From Strobilurus pachycystidiatus (Eukaryota; Basidiomycota; Agaricomycetes; Agaricales; Physalacriaceae), in the NCBI GenBank assembly GCA_019915135.1, contig JAHLMK010000027.1, positions 310,001 to 374,000 of the forward strand: a stretch of DNA of 64,000 nt, in the 5' to 3' direction. The notes under the pieces are model-generated. The model searched no databases, had not been told where the DNA came from, and worked only from the letters and a program-made list of their open reading frames with translations. Of the stretch, positions 1 through 9,888 are shown piece by piece; positions within the stretch are counted from its first letter, which is position 1, and the number at the start of each line of letters is the position of its first letter. A program made the position numbers and the translations under genes.

Positions 1-608
1 CGCCCTCGCCGCCAAACGTACAGCACCAGAAGCTGCGCAAGCGCAAGGGCAAATGTGTCTAATTTGGAGACGGCGGGCTGTATTTATCGGGAATGTGTGA
101 CCGCCTGTAATCGTGCTATCAGTATCTTGTCAATGTAGTTAAAAATGCGCATCTCTTGGTCCAACATTGAAATAGCGTGTTCTGTGAGGGCTCTTTCGTA
201 TAATAGAGTAATATTGCTCCAACAAATGTTGAACACAAAAATTATTAAGAAATCAAACAAAAATACGACAAACCCATCGCAAAACACGTTTACAAAGTAA
301 TCTAACAACTGAGGAAATGTTTGTGACTTTCTGCAAAATTTTCTGGGCAAAATTACTCTATTCCGGCGACGAATGGTGAGACGGAACCACATACATACTC
401 TCTGTACTTGGACTCCGATACAATGATGATCGATCTAAATACAGACATTCAAAAATATTCATAGTCACTTCGCAATTCAAATATCATTTTCACAGAACTT
501 TATGCAGATAAGTAAGCTAGCTGGCAAGTAATGGTCTCTGATAGTACACACAAACAAAACATGATACAAGGACAAACGGGCGACGAGGAGACGATGAGAG
601 GTAAATGA
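1..608. other. Left flank without a supported gene
   Basis: The first 60 bases carry a basic reading frame on the + strand that ends at a TAA near position 60 (last residues KLRKRKGKCV). This may be the 3' end of a gene lying outside the window, but it is too short to identify. The rest is AT-rich. The only long frame there, on the minus strand, is phenylalanine- and isoleucine-rich and looks non-coding. I see no other feature. Confidence 0.3.
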
Positions 609-1239
609 CTACTGGTACTCGTCGAGCATCTTTTGAAGTTCGCTCATTTCAGGGGAGCTCTCTTCGAGACTCAGAGCGACCCTAAGAAACGAACGGATTT
701 GAGTGGCGGGGGTGTGGACTAGTAAAGCCATTGAGACATAGATAGAAACGAGCGAGAAATTAACGTACAAAGGATCGAAAGGCAGCGAAGATCGTCGAAG
801 TTGCGAACACCCATGGCCTCGAAGGCTGGAGCCCAAGACATCCTCTTCATATCGGTCAGAGTGATTCCAACTTCGCCGTTACCGGTTACGGGAGACAAAT
901 CGATGGGCTCGTCTCCCCTGGTCCAAAGGTCGGCAAATTCTGAAACTTGGACGTGAGGAGACAAAGGAAGCAAGGGAAAGAGGTACTTACTATTGGCAGT
1001 TTCGCAATCCTCAAAGTATTTCTCGACGAGGCCATTTACAACTTCTTGGCGGATTTCTGAGGAGGGCTTGAGTAGGAGAAGGATGCGACGAGGAAGCACT
1101 CACCACTTCGACATCGTTGCAACAATGTCGCGGTAATGAGTTCGAGATTGGAGACTAAATTGTGAATGACGGTTTGGGCGTCCTCGGCGGCGGCAACCGA
1201 CGCAGAGAACAGGTTCAAATCAGTGCAGACGGTTGGCAT
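609..1239 (-). CDS. Small unknown protein with W-x-PAF-x2-MG motif (4 exons)
   Basis: I do not recognise the function. Removing three short introns gives a protein of about 160 residues from an ATG at 1239 to a TAG at 609. The donors lie near 1103, 993 and 771. The N-terminal half is helical. The C-terminal half holds WAPAFEAMG, then a stretch ending in an acidic LSLEESSPE segment and a terminal ELQKMLDEYQ helix. The layout resembles a small SAM-like helical domain. A similar block (WVPAFHQMG, then a LSLE segment) occurs in the gene at 23163-23929, next to the second KDZ transposase. This gene lies 1.3 kb upstream of the first KDZ, in opposite orientation. It could be a host gene or a KDZ-associated accessory gene. 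Confidence 0.6.
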
Positions 1240-1596
1240 CAGTGATAGTAGGATGGTGGAAAGAGAGTCGCGCCCATCCAGCGCTTATAAGCGCAGCAGT
1301 GGGGGACTTTGACAAACAGGTAGACGGCTCGACGGCGAGGTAAACAACTTGCCCCTATACGCGTACACGGGAAAGCACGAGAAATCTATTTTGGTCCAGG
1401 CTAAGGTATCGACGGAAATGGGAACGAATCGCCCCCGTGAAATCAGGTTTCCTTGTCTTCGTGATTGACGGGTCTAGTTCGGCTGAGTTACCTCTTAGTG
1501 TTCACGTAAAGATCCCTCGCGCCTTCTGCAATTCAGTTTTACGAGTATACAAGATCAATCAGCGCGGACGAACGCCTTTACTTCCTGCCTGCCAGT

Positions 1597-2319
1597 ATGA
1601 ATCCTCGAGAGGCCGCGCTACACTTTTTAACAGAGGAGAATGTAAGTTATACTATGCATTGGCTCGTCTCTGGCCTCACTCCCTGCCCTTCAAAATAGAC
1701 TCAGTCGGACGTATCCAGCAGTGGCAGTGAAGAGGGATCTGACTGCGCTAGCGAGAGCTGGAGTGACGAAGGGTTCCACCCGACGGTGGTTAGCAGCGAC
1801 ATGCCACCATCGTTGAGTGTCGACGAGTTGAGCGACACTTCGACGGATCCGGAAATGCCTTCCATGTCAGATGTAGAGTCGTCAGGCGACGAAGAGGAGC
1901 CACAGGAGAGACAGCTGGGGACAGCGATACCGGTGCGTTTTCCTGTCTCGTCAGTCATTCAAAACTTAATTTGCTCCTGAGGCTCAAAATCTGAACTCTG
2001 CTGCTCATCGGGGAACGTGCCAATTTGTACGTTTGCGTCCATCGAGTCTCCCGTGTTTGTTTTTGATTCGTACCTTCAGCTGTATGAGGCCGCTGATGCA
2101 GAACTCGTCTCAGGCGAGCGTCCTGAAAACGGGTGGCATATGATGTCTCTCGCCATCGATGCCAACATGCGACTCGGACTCAGAACGGCGCTGGCTCCTG
2201 GAGAGCGGGAGAGGTTGTTGCAAGTTCATGCTTCGTATGATATTGCGTGCCAGCGCGCCTTCAACGAGAGTGTTCGTGCAGGCAAAGGAAGTCCGAGAGA
2301 CTGTTTGAGAGACTTTTGA
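1597..2319 (+). CDS. Short acidic protein with permuted KDZ-like catalytic motifs
   Basis: Three exons (1597-1641, 1699-1932, 2080-2319) join in phase 0 to about 172 residues. Exon 2 is serine/aspartate/glutamate-rich and probably disordered. Exon 3 contains GERPENGW, then AIDANMRL, then SYDIACQ, all within about 60 residues. The KDZ transposase 190 bp downstream has AIDANFRL, SYDIACQW and GEAPERGW as its first D, second D and E motifs, in that order and about 190 residues apart. The short protein therefore looks like a condensed, re-ordered KDZ derivative rather than a working transposase, since the RNase H fold between the motifs is missing. The 147-nt second intron is long for this window, and the splice model is my inference. 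It could be a remnant assembled by chance recombination or a domesticated fragment. Confidence 0.5.
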
Positions 2320-2507
2320 TAGGCGTAGAGCCGGATCAACTTCATAGAAATCAATAGCATGTGATCGAAACTGGTCCTTCTTTTACTACGTTGTTACTAC
2401 AAGCATGAATTCTCTTCGGGCAAGGCTCGACTTCTTTTTTGCAGCCTGCTATGCGCTAGTACCCTTGTCGATTTTCTCTGCCGCACTATTCCGGTACATC
2501 TACCGTC

Positions 2508-5500
2508 ATGCGCGCTGCACTCCGCTCAGTGCAAAGCAAAAAGCGCTTCGCCCCAGAAGATGAAGACGTCCAACGACCAATCGACCGCGACATCTCTTGG
2601 CGGACGCATAGTCGACTTACTGCATCTGTTCGACATCGGCAGAACGAACCCTTTTCTCTTAACATCACGCCATCCTCGAGTTTTTTGCACGACGGCACCA
2701 CCGCATACACCTTTCCGCCGTCTACCTCGCTATCGGCAGGCCAAATTTTTGCGGAAGCCCATATCGATTTCGACTCCATTGTCGGGCCATCCACCGATCC
2801 GAGTCTCCAAGCCGCCGACGAGCAAGTCCATCATCGGAGCAAATATCCCTCCGTATGTTCCCTCATTCACCAGTTGCTGCACGCTCATACATTGTGCCTC
2901 TCAAGGATGATCGTAACCGGGTTTGGCGCCATCTCTGTGCGGAAACATACCTCGGAGAGTTTGTGAGATTGGAGGCACCCGAGAAGTCGACCATATGTCC
3001 CGGAGTGCCAGGCCGTCCATGCACTGATATGCAGGGGCTGTATGAGTGCCTCACTTGTAACGACACTCGCCTTTTCTGTCTCGAGTGCACGTTGTATCAC
3101 CACGCAGGCCAGTACCTGCACATTATTCAAGTATGTCTTCCGCTTGCACTCAATCCTTCCCGTTCTAATTGCGTCTACTCCAGAAATGGTGCGGGGAATT
3201 CTTTTGGCCCACTACTCTCGCCGCAATTGGTCTAGTCATTCAGCTGGGCCATCCACCGCACGAACGCTGCTCGAACCCCCGGCCCTGCAACGCTAAGCAG
3301 TTTATGATCTTCGACGGCGACTACGCGCACATCGTCAAGCTAAATTACTGTGACTGCGAGCGCAACACCGTGTCGCGCGACGTGCAGCTCATCCGCCATC
3401 GCTTATACCCTGGGTCCAACGTTGATCCCGAGACCTGCGCGACATTCCGCTCCCTCGAATACTTCCAAGTTCTGACATTCATGTCCAAGGTAAACTCCTT
3501 GTATTCTGTACATTCCAAACACCTTGCTGATATGATACCGAAAGGTTTCCGCCTACGAATTTTTCTATACTGCTTGTCGGTTGACTGATAACACGGGGAC
3601 GCGGGTTCCGCCGGTAATTGAACCCTCAGTTCTTTGTCTTTACTATCTAACGCCATAATGCCAGGACCGCTATCAAGTCTTTTTGATCATGGTCCGTCAA
3701 TGGCGTCATCTGAAGATGTGCAAGAGGTTCGGCATCGCAAACCGCCCAAATGGTCGCGCCTCACTTGCTGCGGGCAACCTCGTAGTCCACTGTCCTGCCT
3801 GCCCTAGACCAGGCGTGAACATGGATGCCACGGAGGACTTTGGGTTGAGGTAAGAGTCATGTCGCTCTCAAGGAGCAAACATCTTATAATTTTTGCATCA
3901 AGCAAACAGCTTGGTAGCTCCAAACCGTTCGTACAAATCCTCTCCGACCTCAACGAAAATTCTAATGCATGTTCTTAGGCCCCGTTGGGTCAACCGCTTC
4001 TTCGCCGCAATTGATGCGAATTTCCGACTACAAAGGAACAACGTGTTGACAGCAGAACGAGATCCCCACCTCAACGCCGGGGCCGCTTATTTTGTGGAGC
4101 AAAACGCCTTTGACCAACACATCGAGACATACGGCGGCCAAATACCGGACGAGCAGAGTAACTGCAGTCAGCATGACGCTCTCAAGCTGGCGAATAAACG
4201 CGGCGGGAAGGGCACGGCTTGTAGCGGCGTCGGTGCCGTTCTTTGCAGTCGACACGATCTCAAGCGTGGCTCCGGAGCCGTGAACCTGAAGAAAGGGGAG
4301 AAGTACGTACTTCTCTCGTCTGATGTTGACACACTTACCTATGCGCGTTTTCTAGGTATGTTTACATGGACTATGCGGTTCTTTTGACCCTCCGTCAGAA
4401 CACACCGGATGATCTCGTACTTTCTTATGACATAGCCTGCCAGTGGAGTAAGAAGCTGCTCTGGCGGATTGACGTGTATGGGCATTCTTTGCGCCCGCGC
4501 CAAAACATGCGGTTTGCGCTCTACTTGGTCCCAAAATTCCATCTCCCCGCCCATGTTCCTGCGTGCCGTTTTCTTTGGTCTTTCAACTGGACTCCCCGTG
4601 TGGGCCGAACGGATGGTGAAGCTCCAGAGCGAGGTTGGGCTCGGGACGACCCGGCCGCAATGAGCACCAGAGAGATGGGCCCCGGATCGTGTTTAGACAC
4701 GCTGGAAGATCACTTCGGGGATTCTAACTGGCGTAAAGTTTGCATGATGCGTAAGGTGGTTTTTCCGTCACATTGATCACTATCTGACATACTTTATCAG
4801 CATCTGCCTTGTTCGAAAAACTCATAGAAGCCGTTCGCCAGCGAGAAGAGAAGGTCATCACTTTCCTTGGGTTTGAGGCTGCCCTCGAATGTACAGACGC
4901 GGTGCCTGAGTGGCGTCGCATGGTCTTGAAGTGGGAAGCAGACCCTTTCAACGAGAGAAATGTGAACCCATACGCTCCTACTCTGCGTGGTATGTTCACC
5001 GATTTCATTTGCTCTGCCACTGTTGACATTGGGCAGCCCTGAGTGACCATGCCGTCCGTCTTCGGTTAGCTGAGGAAGAATCGAAGCAGGCGAATTTCAA
5101 CTTTGTCAAGCACGCCGTCGGTCCAGCCGAATTCATTGTGCAAGGTTTGCAATTAGAGGAATTACAGTACGTTTCGCCAGCTGCCCAATTCTTCATGTTG
5201 ACCTCTTGCCAGGCACAACATTCGTCTCGACAGTCAGCAACCAAATCAACATGCCACAGCTCATCAGAAGGCGCGCCTCCAAGAAAGTCTCAATCGTCTT
5301 TCTCGACGTATAGAGGCCTGGCGTGAGATCCAAAGCGTTTATATGCCTGCTGCGACGGTCCTGCGGCTACAAGAGGATGAAGAGAGTTCGGGAGTCTCGG
5401 AGGCGGCGTTTGACATGATCCTTTACCTGCCATCGTCCATGTCTCGAGTCGTCGCACCGTTGGACTATGCACTTACCGTTATAGAACAACGCCTACGTAT

Positions 5501-6275
5501 TGCGCGTGCTGAGGACAGTCTTGCACAGCTCCGGCACCACATTCTCTTACGGGCTAACATGTACCGAGTCAAGGACCGTCAGGTCCGGGGACAAAAGTTG
5601 AACACCCGGGCGAATACACTCCTGCAGCAGGTTTCCAAACACATTCGAGACGACGCCCGGCGCTACCGAACTCATTACGCCGCCCTTCTCAAGCTCGACA
5701 ACTTCATGATCGACCATTCCTGGAAAAAGTCACTCCACGTCTTGGAGGAATCTGACATTCGCAACATCGATGAATCCACTGACTCAGAGGGTCGCCGAAT
5801 TTTCACTTGGATCTGGGTTACGTCCGTAAATGCGACAGGCGACGAGGAAATGCAAGAGTGTAAGTGTTCCGCTCGCTGTCTGAAACTACCTTTCTCACAT
5901 TCCCGAACAGGCTTGCGGATAGAATGGTGCAAAGCGCGTGCCCGTGCGCAGCAATGGCAAGAGGAATGTGTTCTTCTACGAGTGGAGATGAGGCGCTTCC
6001 TGGCGGCTCTCCAGCATGATGCGAAGGAATGGGATGAGCGCGCTCTCTCCGAGGGAACCACAAGTTCCGTGCGCATTGACGGTTTCGTAGCAGGTGTGCG
6101 GGCATACGCAAAGCGTCAGGCTGCCGTTCGTCGCGCCATGCTGGAACATGCCAAGCGTCTCTTCCAAAAGGCACCTCTGGACTCTCTAGCGTATGTCGAT
6201 GACACCGGCGATCCCGTCAAGGATCATGTAGATGTCACCCAGGATCTGGACGCTGTAATCAGTCCTCATCCTTAG
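2508..6275 (+). CDS. KDZ-type transposase 1 (CxC2-like cysteine cluster)
   Basis: A DDE transposase of the Kyakuja-Dileera-Zisupton superfamily, about 1,060 residues over roughly 11 exons. Introns include 2853-2905, 3131-3183, 3490-3544 and 3614-3664, and all keep the frame. The N-terminal region is followed at about residues 130-190 by a cysteine/histidine cluster (CPG..., CLTC, CLEC, HH) of the CxC2-like kind that normally binds zinc and DNA. The catalytic core has the first Asp in AAIDANFRL, the second Asp in SYDIACQW and the Glu in GEAPERGW, near residues 390, 510 and 575. The C-terminal third is a long helical region with basic stretches. No stop or frameshift interrupts the spliced frame, so the enzyme may be active. 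I did not find convincing terminal inverted repeats, so element borders are unknown. It would cut and paste its own element in the nucleus. Confidence 0.85.
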
Positions 6276-6437
6276 AACCCTCATCGTACAATCATAGTAT
6301 TTGAATACTGCCCTTGAGACCGGTAACGTAGTGGTTGAATAATAATGAATAGCCGCAGATACAGATTTCGGCAGAGCATGAATGTAAAATACTAGTGTCA
6401 AGCGATGAGTCATGGTAAATCCGGCTTGGTAACTAGG

Positions 6438-6577
6438 TAAAGGGACCTTGAATAGATTTCAAGCACATCCCATTTGGCGTCGCGGTCTGCTCCCCATGCC
6501 AGGATGGCTCCTGGCTATGGATGCAGACCGCACGGCAAACGGATGTTTCATACCCTTGCCTCCACGGATCTTTTTGT
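6438..6577. repeat. Hairpin-forming repeat, copy 1
   Basis: A unit of about 140 bp that starts TAAAGGGAC and ends GGATCTTTTTG. Inside it, ACATCCCATTTGG...GCGGTCTGC pairs with GCAGACCGC...GGATGT to give a long imperfect stem. Copy 2 lies 285 bp downstream in the same orientation and is about 80 percent identical by eye. Both lie just 3' of the KDZ transposase 1 gene, so they may belong to that element's terminal region or be small MITE-like insertions. Confidence 0.7.
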
Positions 6578-6722
6578 CATTTCCAAGCGGATAATATTTG
6601 ATTTCCCCGCATCGCGTTGCTTACTCTAAATTTGACCGTGAGCTACGATGTATCTGGGCATTATTAGGATGTGTTGATGTTCTACAAGGGATGACGTCAT
6701 AGTGTCTTCGGCTCGTCGGTGC

Positions 6723-6861
6723 TAAAGGGACATTAGATGTACTTCAAGCACATCCCACTTGACGTTGCGGTCTGCTACCCATGCATGGATGGCTCCAGGC
6801 TCTGGATGCAGACCGCACGGCAAGGGGATGTTTAGCTCATCTCATCTATGGATCTTTTTGC
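6723..6861. repeat. Hairpin-forming repeat, copy 2
   Basis: Second copy of the unit described at 6438-6577. The inverted arms (ACATCCCACTTGACGTTGCGGTCTGC and its near-complement ending GGGGATGT) and the flanking TAAAGGGAC and GGATCTTTTTG are conserved. Most differences lie in the loop, while the stem pairing is kept. Confidence 0.7.
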
Positions 6862-7189
6862 GGAATTCATCCTTTTTTTATTTTATGCAGCGAACAGATA
6901 CGATTCGCACGTCTTCAATATTTTTGCCACCTTATGAATTGAATAATCAATGCGACATTCATCGGCGACAAGGGCCTGATAGGGGGAACCACTACTTTCA
7001 GGATGCCGACGCCGACCCCGCCGACCCACTTCAGCCATTGGCCAGCGGCATTCGGCTTCGAGCCGAGATCAAATTTGATGATGTGAAAAAACTCACTCTC
7101 AAGCTTTCCCTGCGATCATCTCCTTACGGTACACACAGCAAGGTACGCCCTCCCTGTTCCTGGGCAGGGTCTTGCTGAATATCAAACAG

Positions 7190-7732
7190 ATGTCTGATTC
7201 GTTATCTCCGGAACAAACCGCTTTCCTTCAAGACCATCTCGCCGAATTTCGTGCCTCCTCCGCTACCTGGGTGGCCCAGTGGGTCCGGCAGTCCTTTGCG
7301 CCCACTTTTTGCCCCGAAAGGGCCAGCGAACGGGAGTTGGTCGAGGTGCGTGACCGTTTTGTTGTACACTTGGCAATTCAAGCAAGCTGACGTTCTGCAC
7401 AGGTCGTCACGGAGGCCTTTTTCCGCATCCACGCAGACACCGAACTCGAGGAAACAGCTCGACTCAACCGGCAGAAATCGTGCGACACATCCACCACCAC
7501 CTCCGTCGTCAGTGCTGCCACTGCCTCAGCGTCTCCTCACCACGGCGCAAACAAAGACGAGGAAGAGGAGGAGACACCGGAATGGGCTGCTTTACGTGAG
7601 AGCATTGCTGCAGATCATGAGAAGTGGCGCGCTGCAAACAGAGGTCGCAGTCTTCGCGAAATCCTCAAGAGCGTCAGGGCCGATTATTACCGCTGGCGCA
7701 CTCCCTCGCCTAGCTGGGGACCCGAATTTTAA
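7190..7732 (+). CDS. Small unknown protein with N-terminal Q-x3-L...FPE-like module, ends WGPEF
   Basis: Function unknown. The clearest model starts at ATG 7190 (MSDSLSPEQTAFLQDHL), has one intron near 7346-7402 and ends with a TAA at 7730-7732, giving about 160 residues. An upstream in-phase exon around 7000-7142 (ending SSPYGTHSK before a GTACGC donor) may belong to the same gene. The N-terminal half matches, in spacing of Q, L, W, F and P-E residues, the proteins at 24604-25097 and 31160-31817. The C-terminal half is charged and ends WRTPSPSWGPEF. The protein at 25248-26102 ends RSPGDIWGPEF after a similar basic helix. The gene follows KDZ transposase 1 in the same direction, about 0.9 kb downstream. 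It may be an accessory gene of such elements or a member of a family that expands with them. Confidence 0.6.
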
Positions 7733-7818
7733 TCATTTTCCCTCCCCCCAACCACATATCCTGTATCTCCTATGTATCTCTTGCTCTCGGTGCTTTCATT
7801 TTGGTAACAATTAGTGTA

Positions 7819-8139
7819 CTATTGTGAAATAGCATCTTTTTCTACGCCTTGCTCGACTCGCATGCAGTGCTCATTCACGGCGCCGAATTGTTTTCCAGCG
7901 AAGGGCGCGCAGGCGTGGCTTACATAATACAACTCGCGCGTCAGCGCGTCAGCTGGCGTGAACCCTTGGATCACTCCGAGGATCACCATCCCACCTTGTT
8001 TTTTTGAGGCCAGTAGGAGTGCTCTGTTCGATTGCTTGCCCAGCCTCATAAATCCCACCGATCGATTGCGCTTCCTTTTGACGTCCGAGGCAAAATTTTC
8101 AGCTGGCCGCAGAACTAGACATGACTTTCCAGTTTTCAT
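7819..8139 (-). CDS. Hypothetical protein, about 106 aa
   Basis: A single uninterrupted frame from ATG 8139 (MKTGKSCLVLRPAENF) to a TAG at 7819. The composition is that of a folded protein, with a basic KRKRNRS patch, a hydrophobic GGMVILGVIQGF strand and a PADALTRELYYVSHA helix. I do not recognise a family. It may be an exon of a longer gene or a fragment of a mobile-element protein. It converges on the preceding WGPEF gene, with 86 bp between the two stops. Confidence 0.4.
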   Translation of the reverse strand: MKTGKSCLVLRPAENFASDVKRKRNRSVGFMRLGKQSNRALLLASKKQGGMVILGVIQGFTPADALTRELYYVSHACAPFAGKQFGAVNEHCMRVEQGVEKDAISQ

Positions 8140-8164
8140 ATGCAATCATTCACATTGTCAATAA

Positions 8165-9296
8165 ATTGAAGAAAAAGAAAGAGACATATGTAGAACATCA
8201 GCGTCGGGATCCATTGCGAATCATCGATCATTACCGAAGACGGAATGTTCGGCCCCATCTGATTTAATTATCGAGATCTCCGAATGATGTAACTCACCTG
8301 ACACGAGGTGCGACCGACTACCAAGCAGCGTTACCGCCCTGGACCGTCGGGAAAAGGGAGCGACTTCCATTAATGACCAGAACGCAGGCGCGTGCAGAGG
8401 TCATTGGCAGGTTAGCAGCTCATGTATGAGCTGCCATTGCTATAGGCGTGCAGGAAGTACAACTGCTTCTTAGGCTATAGCCGCAGGCCATACATGGCAC
8501 GCCCAGGATCCGGTGTGTTGAGGGATATGTAAGTAAACACTCTGTGGCGCTTGCCTCTTTCTAACGTCGCGAAGGGCCCACTCATCGTATTCACTGGAAC
8601 CATGCTCCTCGCAAGCACAATGGGGGTCATGTTTGACGCATTTCAACGCTCATCGCTGCAAAGATCACCGACGAGGCTCCGGCTGAGGAGAGCAGAAGTG
8701 CAGCGGTAATAGAGCGGGGTTGTGTAGTTGCGGTGTCTGACACGGGTCAAGATAGAGCGGCTGCATGATATCTGAAATCTGGCAGCGGTGATTAGATGCA
8801 CATTTGATCATCCGTCTCGATTTCGGAGTCCTTTTGACGGAAGCGTTCGCGGCAGAAGTGGTGCGGCGTTTGCGGGCCGACTGCATATGGGCTACCGACG
8901 GTCCAGAGTGGCCTTCGGTGGTTGTTGGTATCATTGGGCATTATCTGAAAATGCCCAACGCACTACAATTAGCAAGGCTTATGGACTATGTCTGTTCAGA
9001 GCGAGTGTTTTTCAAGTTTTTTCAAGTTCCAAGAAGAGAGAAAAAAAAGGAGAAAGGGAGGATTATATAGACCTACATACAATTCTGCTAGCATTACCAA
9101 TAGATACAAATCGGGCTACTGACCGAGATATGAGCGTTCCGCGTTTCGTTTTCAAGTGCGGTCTATGCGGTCATTTGGCAGGGGATCGGCTTTCAAGGCT
9201 ATGTCCATTCGGGGCACGCCCTGTTTTTGGGCATAGACCTCAGCCAATCATTTTCAAGATTCTCATCTTGAGATTAGATCACGCTCCGACGGTTGC
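8165..9296. other. Intergenic stretch with palindromes
   Basis: I see no convincing gene. A near-perfect palindrome, GCAGCTCATGTATGAGCTGC, lies at 8415-8434. It is followed by GCTATAGGCGTGC, with complementary pieces GCTATAGCC and GCACGCC at about 8470-8505, so the region 8400-8510 can fold. A purine-rich AAGAGAGAAAAAAAAGGAG tract lies near 9032-9062. Frames in this stretch lack protein-like character. Confidence 0.4.
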
Positions 9297-9597
9297 GTGT
9301 CCCTGGCGGAGTCACTGATCGAAGATTTCTTCTCACCATCACCACCTCGCGACAACGACGACGACGTTTGTCGCTGCATCTACATCAACCTCAGCGGCGA
9401 CCGCGACGCTGACCTCAACATCCATGCCGGACCCGGCTCCATCAGCACCCACCTGAACCTGGCCCACTTGGAAGCCGCGACGCGTGAACAAGACTGCAAG
9501 GAGGGCGAAAGTAGTGGGGAGCTGGAGGGTGTCCTTGAAGGACAGAAGGTGCGTGTTCCGTTCTGCATATATATTTCTGCTCTGACCATGGTTGCCG

Positions 9598-9850
9598 TCA
9601 AGCAACAGCAACGTCGATCGTGGGACGGACGGACACTCGATGACGGACGCCTGCGGGCATCGACGATGACGGACGAACACGCACGCGCGTGCCCTGGCGA
9701 GTCGGTCGGACACTCACAAGCACCCGCAAAGATGGACGAACACGGCGCGCACTGGCACGAGTCAGACAAACGTGCGCGCGGAGGACGGTCGGGCAAACGC
9801 GAGCATTGCACGGCGAGGAACACTGGTCTACACACACACACACACAGATT
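9598..9850. repeat. Degenerate GACGGACG-rich repeat ending in a CA microsatellite
   Basis: From about 9615 to 9800 the sequence is built from variants of GGACGGACRC and CGAACACGCGCG, which opens frames on both strands. These frames are best read as low-complexity DNA, not genes. It ends in an ACACACACACACACACACAGA tract at about 9830-9848, directly downstream of the 3' end of the long minus-strand gene at 9889. Confidence 0.65.
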
Positions 9851-9888
9851 CCACTGTATATAGATATCAAATGAACATATTTACATTA

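Noticed and set aside
84..392. Minus-strand frame of 102 codons
   Set aside because: AT-rich DNA giving Phe/Ile-rich residues, with no splice or family support.
2320..6440. Terminal inverted repeat of KDZ 1 from ACTACGTT on both sides
   Set aside because: Only 8 matching bases, and not at positions that give matching target duplications.
9297..9874. Overlapping long frames on both strands
   Set aside because: Open mainly because of a GACGGACG-type repeat and a CA tract. The first 80 codons look slightly protein-like but lack an ATG.
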